A stretch of 64,000 nt of DNA, from contig OZ038423.1 of the NCBI GenBank assembly GCA_964036155.1, forward strand, positions 71,377,249 through 71,441,248, read 5' to 3'. Both the position numbers and the translations under genes were made by a program. Source of the DNA: Diploscapter coronatus (lineage: Eukaryota; Nematoda; Chromadorea; Rhabditida; Rhabditidae). Below the pieces are notes generated by a model that was not told where the DNA came from, made no database searches, and saw nothing but the letters and a program-made list of their open reading frames with translations. Shown here in pieces: positions 22,214 to 33,589 of this stretch; the stretch's first letter is position 1; each line of letters begins with the position of its first letter.

Positions 22214-25051
22214 CGGTCGGCTATATGCGCGAGGCGTCGACGGCGAACGCTATGACGTTCATTCGGCTGCTGTTTCGCTGGAACGGCTCGGTGTGGAAGA
22301 GCGTCTGGTGGGAGTTACTCATGTGGATACAACTTTACTGCTGGATAAGGTTAGGGAAAATTGATGAATCGATTTTTTATCGGAAAAAATCGATAAAACT
22401 CTAGTATGTTCTACCGCTTCTTCCTAGTCAAGACGTCCTACGGAAGGAACTTCGAGGAAATCGTGCAACACTGTCAGAAGACGTCTAGTGAGTCGTGAAG
22501 AGGCCAATAAAATTCAGAAATTCGAAGGAAACAAGATAGAGCTCGATGGAGATCGACCTTTTCTTTCCAGGCGACCTCTCGCCAATCCTGACGTTTACAA
22601 TCGGCTTCTACGTCTCGTACATCGCGGGCCGTTGGTGGAGCGTGTTCATGTCGATTCCGTGGCCCGACTCGACCGTCCTCTCGATTTCCGCATTCCTGCG
22701 CGACCGAGGCAGACAGTATAAGGTTCGTGAAGGGCAAGAACGACATCATCAAAGTGAAATAAATGAAAAGCTGATCTTCATCGATTTTCCCAAATGTTAG
22801 AACGAAGACCGCCGTCTACGGGGTGCCATCGTGCGTTACATGCTCGTCTCGTTCGTGTTGGTGTTCAGGTCGGTGTCTGAGAAGATCATCAAGAGATTCC
22901 CAACGCTCGAGCATTTTGTAAGTATGACTTCAATCCTAAAAAAAAAAAACAATCTTTCAAAGTCTTTCTTCAGATCGTTTTCGAAATTAACTGATAAAAA
23001 TCGCTAAATTTCAGCACACCGCCCATCTGCTGTCCCAGGACGAGCTGGACATAATCGAGAAAGCGCCGCCGAATCGTCAATTCTGGTTGCCAATCGAATG
23101 GTCACTCACCCTGCTCAAGAAGACCTACAACCGACGACAAATCGACGAACATCACTACTCGGTCGTCGTCAATGTATGCGCTAAAACCGAACAGAAAGCT
23201 ACTCTGTTTTCATCAAAACCTGGCCTTGTCTCTCATTCGCTCTCACTTTCAAACATTTTCTTGTTTATCTGCTAAATTTGTTGAAAACTATTGGATAGAA
23301 GAGAGATGTAACCGTTGCCAAATGGTATTTCTAAACTCAGCATCTTATCATTACGCTACAGCTGCTTTATTCAACTCACCAACTAAGATAGATATCTCGG
23401 GAAAAGGAGTATCGAGATAACGTTTGGAAGTGAGAATGCAAATGAGAAGCTAGAAAAATGAGATCCAGGGTCAGATTTCGGTGAAAAACGGTATACGGTA
23501 CCCAATTTCAGCATCTTCTCTCTTACAGAGAAAATCTGCACAAGATTCTATCCTACGATTGGGTCAATGTCCCATTGGTCTACGTTCAGGTGCCATTTCG
23601 CTACCATTTTTGATCATTATGCTACAATCTCAGGTGGTAAATCTCTGCACCATGCTCTATTTCATTCTTCAAGCGGTGGCCCGTCAACCGGTAGCAGTCG
23701 TGACGCCGGTTAGTTCAGGCTATTTCTTCTCGGAACTTTCCTGATGATGACAAAATTCAGAACCTCGTAAACAACAGCGTCATTCCGTTCTACGCCATCA
23801 TGGAGTTCATCGTGTTTTTCGGATGGTTGAAGGTCGCTCAAGTGATGCTCAACCCCTTTGGCATGGACGACGATGATTTTGTGCGGGACTTTGAGTTATT
23901 TTCGAAAAAAGACCAATTTTTAATTTTAGGAGATAGACGCCCTGATCGAGCGAAACCTCAACGTTTCGTACGGCTACGTCGACGACTTGTTCGATCACCC
24001 ACCGCCTCTCCAGGACCTCGTCGTCAAGAAGATTCCGCACACGATGGTAAGGCGTCTAAAACAAACAACGTCACGTCAAAATAATTGATGCCTTTTCAGG
24101 CGTCCGCAGCCCTGATTTCCAATGGAAATCCGCTTATTGGTTCTGCAGCCCAAATCGAAATCAAGCCGGAACAGCAGGCCGTCGTCCCCAAGAAAGACAT
24201 GAACTTCCTCGAACAAATGGTAATTTTACCAGAGATTTCCAAGCTACCAAAATGCTACCATTTTCCAGATAGGCATCAAAAAGGAGGCGCCAGTTGTGGA
24301 GGAGAAGAAGCCAGAGCCAGCACAAGAAGGTATTGATTATTAAAACGACAAAGTTATTGAAATCGTCATTTTAGCTGCAGCTCAATCGGCCGAACCCAAG
24401 AAACAGCAGACTCCAGAAGAGGTGGGAGATGAGGCTTAACTTCAATCAAATTTCTGGAACTTCGATTAACTCTGGCGAGATTATCTTCACTTCAGAAAAA
24501 TCTCGACAAGACGCCGCCGGCCTCGTCTCCGCTCACTTCCAAAAAGGAGGACAGGATGAAGAGCAAGGAGCAGCACAAGGAACAACACACCGCTAGGGAG
24601 CCCGTGCATGGTGCACAGTCCACTGGAGCAGGTGATAAATGAATCCATCACGTCGCCAACGCCAAATATCGATGTTTCAGGTATTCCACTTGCAGGGACC
24701 CAGAAAAGCATGTCCGAGAGGACGCCGAATCCGAGCAGTCACCTGGCCAAGCAAGCCTCCACTCAACCGATCACATCCAAGAGGAACGGTGAGTGAGACC
24801 ATTAAAAATTGACGTAATCAGAATTTCATGGCGTCATCAAAATTATATCTGCAGCGCCCAGAACGCCGGTCGAAAGTGAGGAAAAGCCCACTTCCAAAAA
24901 GAAGCACCACCACAAACCCTACAGAAAGGACCGGAGTTCCCGGAGAGATCCGGGTGAATTCCACAAAATATGGTTTTTTTAGGATTGAAAATTTTTAGGC
25001 ATCGTCAAAGAGAAATCGTACGACGAAAAGAAGAAGCAACAGGAGAACTAG
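22210..25051 (+). CDS. Bestrophin-family chloride channel
   Basis: Calcium-gated anion channel family, plasma membrane. Sixteen exons from 22210-22349 to 24999-25051, all in frame, 554 residues. Signature blocks: MTFIRLLFRWNGSVWKSVWWELL (TM1 entry), the pore region PILTFTIGFYVSYIAGRWW followed by IPWPDS, RLRGAIVRYMLVSFVLVFRSVS, a YDWVNVPLVYVQ block, and the Ca-clasp acidic motif NPFGMDDDDFEID. The N-terminal sequence resembles nematode bestrophins. The C-terminal 200 residues are a Lys/Glu/Ser/Pro-rich low-complexity tail spread over small exons, expected to be cytoplasmic and disordered. It starts 333 bp after RUSF1 with a tttccag acceptor three bases before the ATG, so it is probably the downstream member of a RUSF1-bestrophin operon. 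Confidence 0.95.
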
Positions 25052-25527
25052 ACGACCCTACGACAAGAACGCGCATTCGATCCAAAATACCGCACAATCT
25101 ACGAACTTCTGCAGACTGAAAAGGAGAATAAAGGATTCTTAAGACAGTCTGTGAGAGAATCGGCTCTCTATAGAGAGGGGGGTGACCAGTGGCAAAAGTG
25201 CCAAAAATACGGGATCCTTAATAGAAAAGCCAGCTTTTCTCATTTCTCATTTGAGATCAATTTCATGATTATCACTCTTGATTACATGCAATAACACGAT
25301 CATTTGAAATGAGTGAGGATTCTTGGTTGTCACATTTTATAAAGATTTGCACTTCTTGGGATCAAAAACGTCACTACAAAATCTAGAAAAACAAAATAAA
25401 CAAATTTGAACATAAAAAATCGAAATAAAATAATAAACCCAAAATATCCGTGAGTTTCTTAAGCAAAAGAAATAAATAGTATTAGATTGTGCCATCTATC
25501 AGGCAGCATTATGATCGTTATTCGGAA

Positions 25528-25660
25528 TCGCGATGTTATAGATTTTATTCCTTTGAATTTGGTTTTTGTCAGTCTTCTTTGCCAAAGTCTTCACTATAAC
25601 ACCAACTTTATGCTTCGATTTCTCACGATTCTGGGTATTCAATCTCTAAATTTTAATATT
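25528..25660 (+). repeat. Direct repeat copy 1 (pair with 28918-29045)
   Basis: About 130 bp that match 28918-29045 in the same orientation at roughly 75-80% by eye. The longest shared run lies near the right end (a 38-base block with one mismatch, containing CACGATTCTGGGTATTCAAT). The two copies lie on either side of the chemoreceptor-like gene, about 3.4 kb apart. Confidence 0.7.
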
Positions 25661-25901
25661 ATTGAACAAAATAAATTGTGTAGAAGAAATAATCCGCTAC
25701 CTGAATTGCACTTCTAGTCAGGAAATATAGTGTTAGAAACTGAATTTGTGGGCCATACGTTGCAATATAAGATAAATATCTCTAAATTCATTTTAAAAGC
25801 CCATTTAATTTTGAAGGGCTATATGGAAACCTTACGACATCATGATGCGAGACTTGAGCAAAATAGGGTGCTTGAAATCAGGGAACTGTTTATTTCCCTG
25901 C

Positions 25902-26099
25902 GGTAATTAATAAGAGTAGCAACTAATAGGTACCCCCGTTTTCCCACAAATTGCAACTTCTTTCGAGCGAGAGATTTATGAATGAGAGAGTGCAGAGAAG
26001 CTAGAAAAAAGTTCCAATTTATGAGAAAACGGGGATAGTAAGTAGTAAGCAAAAACTATTGAGTTTTTTGTTTATTACTTATTACTTTTATTAATTGCC
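25902..26099. mobile_element. Hairpin element (candidate MITE)
   Basis: Outer arms start GGTAATTAATAAGAGTAG at 25902 and end with a diverged complement (ACTTTTATTAATTGCC) at 26099. A second inner inverted pair at about 25934-25965 and 26006-26037 shares CCCCGTTTTC. The right side carries extra sequence between the two arm blocks, so it may be two nested hairpins. Confidence 0.55.
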
Positions 26100-26118
26100 T
26101 TCCACTACTATTTCGTCA

Positions 26119-26257
26119 GGTAACAGCTATATGACTGAGAATGGAGGGCTTAACTAGGGGTACTTCATCAGTTTTTTGAAATACCCTCCGTCATCTCATA
26201 GTTAAGATCTTCGTCATTTAGTAGAATGCCCTCCGTTCTCTGCCATATAGTAACTGC
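26119..26257. repeat. Inverted repeat next to the chemoreceptor stop codon
   Basis: Arms 26119-26149 and 26228-26257 are inverted copies (core CTATATGACTGAGAATGGAGGGC with about five mismatches). An internal CCCTCCGTC segment repeats part of the right arm in tandem. The right arm ends at the stop codon of the minus-strand chemoreceptor-like frame, so it would form a hairpin in that transcript's 3' UTR. Confidence 0.5.
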
Positions 26258-28343
26258 TATTTCATCATGTCTCGTGTCATGATCGTCTTACGGCTCTCAT
26301 TTTGCCCTTTATGGAACATTCTTACACGAAAATCACTTTTAATGCCGATATTAAACGGTAGGAACAAAATCATTCCAGCAAAATAGGTAACTATTTCAAA
26401 AACCGTCTGAAACAATATACATCATTCAAGAAATATTTCATGCAAATTTTCTACATGAACTATCAACCGTCGACTCAAACCATTTTCACTTTTCCTCAGA
26501 TTCTCTGACATTTTACTATACTGTCGCTTGAGCTTCTTCAAGAGATAAACGGTACTCCGATTAAAATCGGAATTAATATTCCATTTATTATGACATTTGT
26601 TATGGGTTGAACATAATGATTCTGAATTTGGAATTATATTCATTCTGGTTAAAAGTATACTTCAAAAAATCATATTCGTCAGGGGTGTTCTAAATTTTGA
26701 CTTCTGGGGTTTTTGGGTTTCGGAATTTCAATTTTGGTTTAGAAATTTAAAAAATTAAAATTTTGAACACCCCTGATATGAATTTTCTTACATAGTCCAC
26801 CATAGAATTGGATAAATCTCTGAGCATCATAATATTCCAAACATTATTCTCCTCATATACTATTATATCATGACGCTTCATACGATTATTAAACCCTTTT
26901 CTACGATTCTTATATGGCTCATTGCCAACAAATATGATGCGATAAAAGGTTCTTGCATTGATAAATTGATAAATGAGCGTAATAATTATCATTGAAGCAA
27001 TGAATATGTATTTGTTGAGGTTCGTGATTCGATCATTTGGTTTACTAAAATAGTTTTTGAAAGATCAATGAAATTTATATAGATCTAGGAAGAATTTGAG
27101 CCATACTCGAAAATAAACGAGGGGAAATCGCCAAACGAAATAATAAATTATGACTTCAAAATTCTCCCGAAATATTTTTGAGAATTTCAAGCTAGAGAAA
27201 AACTTTTTTAAAAAATCTTATGGGGTTAGGTCGCAGGACTATTTTGACTTAAATCCTTCCTAAATCTTAATTTATATTCATACTCAGAAAATGCCCTCGC
27301 TCGTTGAACTGCCATTGCACAGGATACCAATTTGATCACATTGGCAATCATCAAATCCAATGATTCAATCATGTAATAATAAATCTGAACAATATAAAAT
27401 ATACCAATGAATGAGCAGAACAAAGTTAGGGGTCAAGTAATAGTACTTTTTTAATTACTGTACGGGCAGAATTCCTCATTCAAAAAATTAGCATTCCCCA
27501 AAAATCTCATTTCTAATTTGATCTCAACCTCATCTCATTGTCACTTCTTTCGACATAATAAACATGCTTTGAAAGTCAGTGTTTTTCTGTAAAGTGAAAT
27601 CAGAGAATCAAGCAAAAAGGGTTTTCTAATCAAAATCTCTCATTCGGTCACTGTTGAGTGGATCGTGACCAGGGAAGGGACCAATAAATCCTACTAAATC
27701 AAATGGAACCAGGCTTAAAATTTTCACTTTTCTGTATTATAGAAAAAAAAAACTTATAAATACTGCATGATTTGACTACCTTCAATATATGAACATATTA
27801 TCAAAACTGTAAAGCTTAAATCCAATTGATTTAGACCACTTACTTATGTGTATATAAAAAGTAATGTTTACCTTAGCATCATTATTGTACCTACAACACG
27901 AGTCTTTCATACGTAGATAACCATAATAATAGTTCTAAAATATACATCGAGTTATGTCTGAAACAATTAACTCACAACAGTGGTGCTAATTAATGTATAG
28001 ACACATTTCAATATTAATAGCGATAGCAACTGTTTTTCAAACGCTGAAAATTTTGCCGATTTCTTCATTAATATCGTAATCGTTCGTATTCCAAATATGA
28101 GTAGAATTAGTCCTAATAAATGTACCGAAAAGAATTCTGTATATGCTCTAACATAAACATCTTTATTAGGCGTTACTAAAAGTATACATATGTTGAATTT
28201 AATAAACAAAAATAGCTAATAATTAAAAAAAAAATTTCTTACTTACCGAGTGGGTGATGTATAAGGAAAGTGAAAAATGCATCATAATTTGTAGTGGATT
28301 CGACAAAATCTAGGAAAATTCTATCTGTATAAAATTCATGCAT
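26257..28343 (-). pseudogene. Serpentine (7TM) chemoreceptor-like gene with an apparent frameshift
   Basis: Exons on the minus strand: 28343-28247, 28175-27976, 27934-27872, 27384-27284, 27044-26792, 26621-26455 and 26406-26257. Joins between exons 1-5 and at 6/7 keep frame. The product has hydrophobic helices such as FSVHLLGLILLIFGIRTI, YIFIASMIIITLIYQFI, VIINGILIPILIGVPFI and TVFEIVTYFAGMILFLPF. A post-helix QRARAFS segment resembles the E-R-x-x-A region of nematode Sre-type receptors, and a YSKMSENLRKSENGLSRRL stretch precedes the last helix. In exon 6 the helix frame hits a stop and the continuing frame (LLKKLKRQYSKM) is offset by one base near 26540-26550; the exon is 167 nt where a multiple of three is needed. 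This suggests a pseudogene, a sequence error, or an unrecognised splice. Sre-like is my best family guess only. Confidence 0.55.
26680..26775. mobile_element. 96-bp MITE with CAGGGGTGTTC ends
   Basis: Begins CAGGGGTGTTC and ends GAACACCCCTG, with arms of about 20 bp. The terminal CAGGGGTG is typical of hAT elements. The 8-bp flanks (26672-26679 and 26776-26783) match at only five positions, so a target duplication, if present, has decayed. It lies inside intron 5 of the chemoreceptor-like gene. Confidence 0.7.
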
Positions 28344-30125
28344 AAGATGTTTAGTTTCTAATATTTTGCAAAATTCATTGACTTAAAAATTTATAATTAT
28401 TATATATGTCACTAATGTGCGAAAATTTTGTTGAATGATTTTAAGTGAAAAATGCTGAATATACTCTTGCAGAGTTCCTTGTCAACTTCATAAAGATAAA
28501 AGTGTCCATCAACATCGGAATCGATAGATCCGTTTGGGCAAATATACATTATTATATCGAATTATATAAAATCAAAGAAAGTTTAGCGATTTTAATTCGA
28601 ACTCGTTATTTTGATAGTAGAATCAACTTTTGAATAAGAAGTTTCTAATAGCGAAGTTTTATTGCGAAATTAAACAGCAGAAAATATTCGGTTACCAAGG
28701 AAGAAATTGAGATTTTTTGTGAATTTCAATCTATATCAGGTGCTTTTTTCTAAAACTCGATCATACGATTTGTCTCGACAATCCTAGTTTAAAGTTTATC
28801 TAAAATAGTATCGAGATTTGTCTATTTTATGAAAGGTAAAATTGAACAAAAATAAATACGAACAATGAAATAGAATTTTTATGATATGATATTGTTATTG
28901 TTATTGGATAAGACGATATTGTATATTCTATTCTTTCGAATTTGACTTTTATCGTCTTTCCGAGCCAGTTTCTTTACTATAACACCAACTTTTTACTTGG
29001 ATTTCTCACGATTCTGGGTATTCAATCTCTAAATTTCAATTAATTTTAACTTAAGATCAACAACTTCCTTTATAGGGAAACTTTACAGACAACAATATAT
29101 TTTCCTTCTTAGAAGCGGACTTGGGCACATTTTGTGTGCATTTCAAGTACAAACAGGTGATTATTTTCAATTATTTTTGGCTGTATATTCATTAAATTTG
29201 AATTTTTTATTTGAAAGAAAAACTCAAAGGCCGAGCACATGTTATGAAGGAAAGCAGGGCTGCAAATTTGAGATCCAATTGAGCACTAAAACTTGAATAT
29301 GATATAAGAGAGAGGCAGAAAACGACGAAATAGCATAGAGAATATAAGGTGCAAAAGAAGCACGGAGAAGGAAGAGAAAGACCCGATCGGGTCCAAATTT
29401 GCAAATCTTCCTGAGGGGGCGAGCGGGTCCTGGTATCCCGATTTTTGTGATTAGGGCCCATGGATTTGGTTCGGGTTCAAGAGACTTTTGCAATTACCCG
29501 GACCCTTGTTCCAGTTATTCGTGGAATGTCTCTTAAGGTATCGCGTTTGGAAGAGCCCCTCAAGAACTACATTCAATCCTTGCCTGAGCCCAGACCGATC
29601 CAAGTCTACTAAACAAGTATAAATTTTTCAAAATAAGGTAATTTACTCAAATCATTGAAATTTCTGTTCGAGTTTATTATTCGAGAAATTCAAAATAATA
29701 AAGTTTTGGATATATTTTTTCATTCAGATTAAGAATAATTATTTTCCTGAATAGTCTTTTTTTTTCGGGAACCTTCAGCAAAATCTGCATTGTCGAAGGA
29801 GAAAAATGAAAATGAGTGCGGTTGAATTAAAATCTCATTTATTTTTGAAAATGAAATTGCTTCATCCAACAAATAAAAAAATAAATTGTTCAAATAGCCG
29901 TAACTCGTAACATCATTCTGAGAAAATCTCTAAATACTACATGAAAACCTAAATACATCAGTTTCAAGAAATATGTATGAAAAGACAAATAAGTCGAGCA
30001 GTTGATAGATTCTAGAGGTACAAATGATATTTAGCACCTCTACTCAACTTAAAAAACTGAAGATAATTTTATAATTCCTACAGGATTACAGCATTTTTGT
30101 AAATTAGGAAAAAAATCTCGTTAAA
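28344..30125. other. Intergenic region
   Basis: It contains direct-repeat copy 2 (28918-29045) and a more GC-rich 29215-29620 stretch with short inverted GGGTCC/GGACCC elements but no supportable gene. TTTATT at 29838-29843 is a candidate poly(A) signal (AATAAA) for the minus-strand CHMP4 gene. Confidence 0.45.
28918..29045 (+). repeat. Direct repeat copy 2 (pair with 25528-25660)
   Basis: Same-orientation partner of the copy near 25528. It is interrupted by in-frame stops in all plus-strand frames that would match the partner, so it is probably not coding. It lies about 600 bp upstream of the chemoreceptor-like start codon. Confidence 0.7.
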
Positions 30126-31573
30126 TTAATTGGCGGCAGCCCACTCCTTAAGCTCGTCCATGGTATCCATTTTCCGGATCTTTTCTCGGCTAGCTCGGGA
30201 ACGGGTAATCGGGCCGGCGGGTACCTAACATTGAAAGAATTGTCATTTTTTCCTAAAAGTAAAAAAAAAATTCATTCCCATGCTCTATTATATTAAAAAA
30301 TCGCTAAAGAACTTATTAGTGCTAAATCTACTATGGGAAACAAGGGGTATCATTCAACTATAATCTATTGGGAAAATAGCATCTTGATGATTTTCTTACA
30401 TTAGGCAGATCGATACTATTAGTTCCTGCCTTGGCGCGTTTTTTACTCGACTGAATTATTATTTTGCATCATCGTCGATTTTTATTTTCATTTAAATAAC
30501 TCAAAGAACCTTTAATAGAAGTCTCTCTTACAAGAAAGGCTAATCTTTTAGATATAAATTGAAAAATCCAAGTTTCGAATTTTTTTTCTTAATTTTATTT
30601 TTAAAGCTAGAAGATTTCTTACCTCTGGCAATTCCGGTGTCTTGACAGAATCCGCTTGGAGCTGTTCCAATTCGGCCATGAGATCGTCTTCATCAGCCAC
30701 GTCTCCAATCGGTCGAGAAATGGCCTGGTTCAACTCGTCGGACATAGCCAGATCATCCGCGATTTGGTCCATTAGATCGGCCACCTAGAGTTGATTTCGA
30801 TAAGTCAACTATTCAGTAAAACAACGTCAATGATGGATCAATAACAAGTCAAAGAAAGTAAATATAGAGAAACAGAAATCAAAGTAAAACATTGAATCAA
30901 TTGAACATATCAAGGTAAAAAGACAGGAGTAAACAGAAAAACAATGCTTACCTTATCAATATCCAGCTTCTTGTTGGCATTCTTCAAAGTTTCATTGGTT
31001 CCCGACAGGACATCGACGACTTCTTGGTTTATTCCGACATTCTCCAGGGCTGCTCTTTGGGCTTCTAGCTTGGAGAGCGTCTAAATTCCTCAATTTTTTA
31101 AGCTTATTCGAAATTTCCCTTACTCCATCGATTCTGCCCAGCTCGATTTCGTACTGCTTTTTTCTTCTCAACGCGGAAATTGCCATTTTTTTATTCGTCT
31201 TGGCGTATTTCTTAGCATTTTCAACTTCCTGAAATCATACCTTCATCTTCGTTAAAATATCCAGCTCTAGTTAAGTTTGAGTTTATGCCAATTTTATAAT
31301 TTTAGTTGGAAATGAAGTTGAAATGTTTTTTTTTAGAAAAAAAACCGATCTTCAACGATTATTTCCAACCTGAGCAATTTTCTCTTCGAAATGTTCTTGT
31401 TTCCTGGTGAGTAGCTCTTCCGTTTCCTTCAATTTGCTGATAGCGTCTTCAGCAGTGGGTGCCTTTCTCTTTCGGCTGTAGGCTTTGATTTCGGCCTTGA
31501 TTTCACTGGCCGTTTCGTGGACCTTTTCATGGATCCGGTTCGCAGCCCGTTCGATTCGGTCGAAGAACGACAT
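30126..31573 (-). CDS. CHMP4: CHMP4 / SNF7 (VPS32), ESCRT-III core subunit
   Basis: Forms the ESCRT-III filament used in multivesicular-body formation, cytokinesis and membrane repair. Exons on the minus strand: 31573-31370, 31228-31124, 31080-30952, 30784-30623 and 30224-30126; all phase 0, 232 residues (human CHMP4 isoforms about 220-230). Conserved blocks: AISKLKETEELLTRKQEHFEEKI, KKMAISALRRKKQYEIELGRIDG, AQRAALENVG, NKKLDIDKVADLMDQIADDL and ISRPIGDVADEDDLMAELEQLQ. The basic first half and acidic second half are typical. The C-terminal MDELKEWAAAN matches the ALIX-binding tail of CHMP4. The N-terminal extension (FFDRIERAANRIHEKVHET) is longer than usual and amphipathic. A ttttcag acceptor lies 12 bases before the ATG. 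Confidence 0.95.
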
Positions 31574-33589
31574 TCTGTTTTTACCCTGAAAATCAAGGTT
31601 CATCGATTTTCTTCTCGATGTCAAATTGAATTAGAGTCAACGAAGTTTCGATTTGAAAACTTTCAAGGTTAGAGTTGAACATTCCAGAAAACTACACGAA
31701 GTCCAGCTTTTTCAACGTTAAAATTTAAAAAAAATCTGTTTAAATTTTTTCAAAGATGAAATTTGAAAAGAAAAAAAAACTTATTAAAATTGAAGTAATA
31801 CATTTTTGACTCTATTTAAAACTTTCCCGATAAAACTACGAATTCACGCCGCTCGATGTTATTTTATGGGCTTATATCGGCGAGTCAATAAAACGCGCTT
31901 TTCATCGAGAAAATGAAGATTGAATTGAAAGGAAATGCGAAATGTTTGGAAGGAAGAGGAAGACTAATTCAATCGTCGAAAAATCAATAGAACCGGGAAA
32001 AATGTAAAACGTCAAAACAACCAGCGTAAAAATGGGAAATACGAATGATGCATAGAAGAATCGGAAAGAGACCGAAAGATCGCAAGGAAAGGACGTGGGA
32101 AAATCTAAAGAAAAAGGACAATACACTTCTTCAAAGAAGAAAATACGGAGAAAAAAATCTTATTTTTCTCTGACTAAAAAATAATAGTCTAAAATTGGGT
32201 GAAATTTACAAATTTTTGTGAATTTTGGTAGCAAATATGAGAAGCAGACTGAAGACATGGAAAGTCTAACGAGGAGTTGAATTGCCGAGAGAAAACTACA
32301 CATCCGCGCAAAGAAAGAGCAGGGGAAGATCGATATGAAAACTTAATGTGAAAGTGGAACAAAAAAGAATTTGACCAGAACTACGAAAGCAAAGGTGTAA
32401 GGAAATGAAATGAGGTACGACACCTCCTGTCTTATCTCCAATTTCTACTTTTCATCCAAGGTCAAATAAAAAAAAAAAGATCTGAGGAACGTTTAACCTC
32501 GAAAAACCTTAATTCCGATCTAGTTATGGCAAAATTAAGTTGTTCTAAAAATAATTTTGAGCTATTCTGACACATCATTTGAAGGTCTGATTCAGGAAGA
32601 CTACATATTTATTGTCAGAGGCGGTTTTTATATTCGTCAGTTTCCGCTATTTCGAAATTTCACTTATTTTCTGCGAGATTTTGCAATTGGTTGTGACGCA
32701 GCTAACTAACATTGCCCGTCTTTTCGAATTCTACAATTTCCAACCATTCTTCACTTATCGCAATTTCCAATCTACGCGTTTCAAGTGATTAGAGTAAGAA
32801 AATACAGAAAAAAGGGCAAATGAGTCATTTTGAAAAAGTGGAAGGGCGAAGGACATTGTTGCAAATCAAAATGACCTGGTACAAAAATAGTTGAAGTAGA
32901 ATAGTATAAAAGCTGGATTTCGTCAAAGTAACCGTATTTTTATTGCCTGAAAGATAGTAAGCTACAAAATGATGAAGATAATTTTTAAAACGAATTTGAA
33001 AAGTCTGAAAAAAAAATCAAGGGAGTAGTACGCTAAAGATTGCCAATTTTCAGTCGAAAATGAATGGGATTTCAATGGCACGAAAAGCAACTGCCACGAG
33101 GAAAGAGGGAAAAGCTGAGAGAAACAATTCGAGTTCAGAGCAAATAGTGGAAAGATTATCAATCGATATTTTTGAAAAGCGTTTCAAATCCCAACACATG
33201 AGTTAAAGCAACACATCTTTCCTATCAAATCGACAAAAACTGGTGATTTGTGATATATCATTGAAAAATTCATTCATACTAATGAAATTATTATTTTCCA
33301 CAAAATGTCGATGTCCATATTGCAATAAAAATGGTTTTATTAAAATCGGAAAGCACCTCTGATACATTTAAAATTATTACACTGAAATTCGATTCAAAAA
33401 GAGTTAAATAAGATAAAGCCCCGTATATCCTTGACGATGATAATAAATATGCAGATTTTCACATTTTAAATTTGTTTTTGACAGTTTGGTGAATGACTTT
33501 TTCGAGTAACTAATTTAGAAGGTACTTCTAAATGATAGAGAACCTTCGAAAAGTCCTGTCTAATAAATTAAAACGTCCCTTCTAATAAT
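31574..33589. other. Intergenic between TMEM9 and CHMP4
   Basis: 2.0 kb of AT-rich DNA, with purine-rich tracts around 31910-32120 and 32270-32400. TTTATT at 33336-33341 is a plausible poly(A) signal for TMEM9 (minus). No gene or clear transposon seen. Confidence 0.5.

Larger units (their letters stand above)
25052..26256. other. Repeat-rich intergenic region
   Basis: Bestrophin 3' UTR followed by repeats. One copy of a direct repeat lies at about 25528-25660, with its partner near 28918. A hairpin element spans 25902-26099 and an inverted repeat 26119-26257. Positions 25831-25866 (plus) resemble, in inverted orientation, the last codons of the chemoreceptor-like gene (26257-26293 minus). 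The 76-codon open frame at 25487-25717 overlaps the direct repeat and is not convincing as a gene. Confidence 0.5.

Noticed and set aside
25487..25717. 76-codon plus-strand open frame with hydrophobic stretches
   Set aside because: It overlaps a direct repeat whose partner has stops in the same frame; no start context or flanking exons.
28445..28633. 62-codon plus-strand open frame upstream of the chemoreceptor-like gene
   Set aside because: A loose resemblance to a receptor N-terminus (a diverged inverted paralog) could not be supported beyond a few residues.
29207..29493. Two overlapping minus-strand open frames in a more GC-rich stretch
   Set aside because: No splice partners, no recognisable domain, and the region has short inverted GC-rich motifs typical of decayed repeats.
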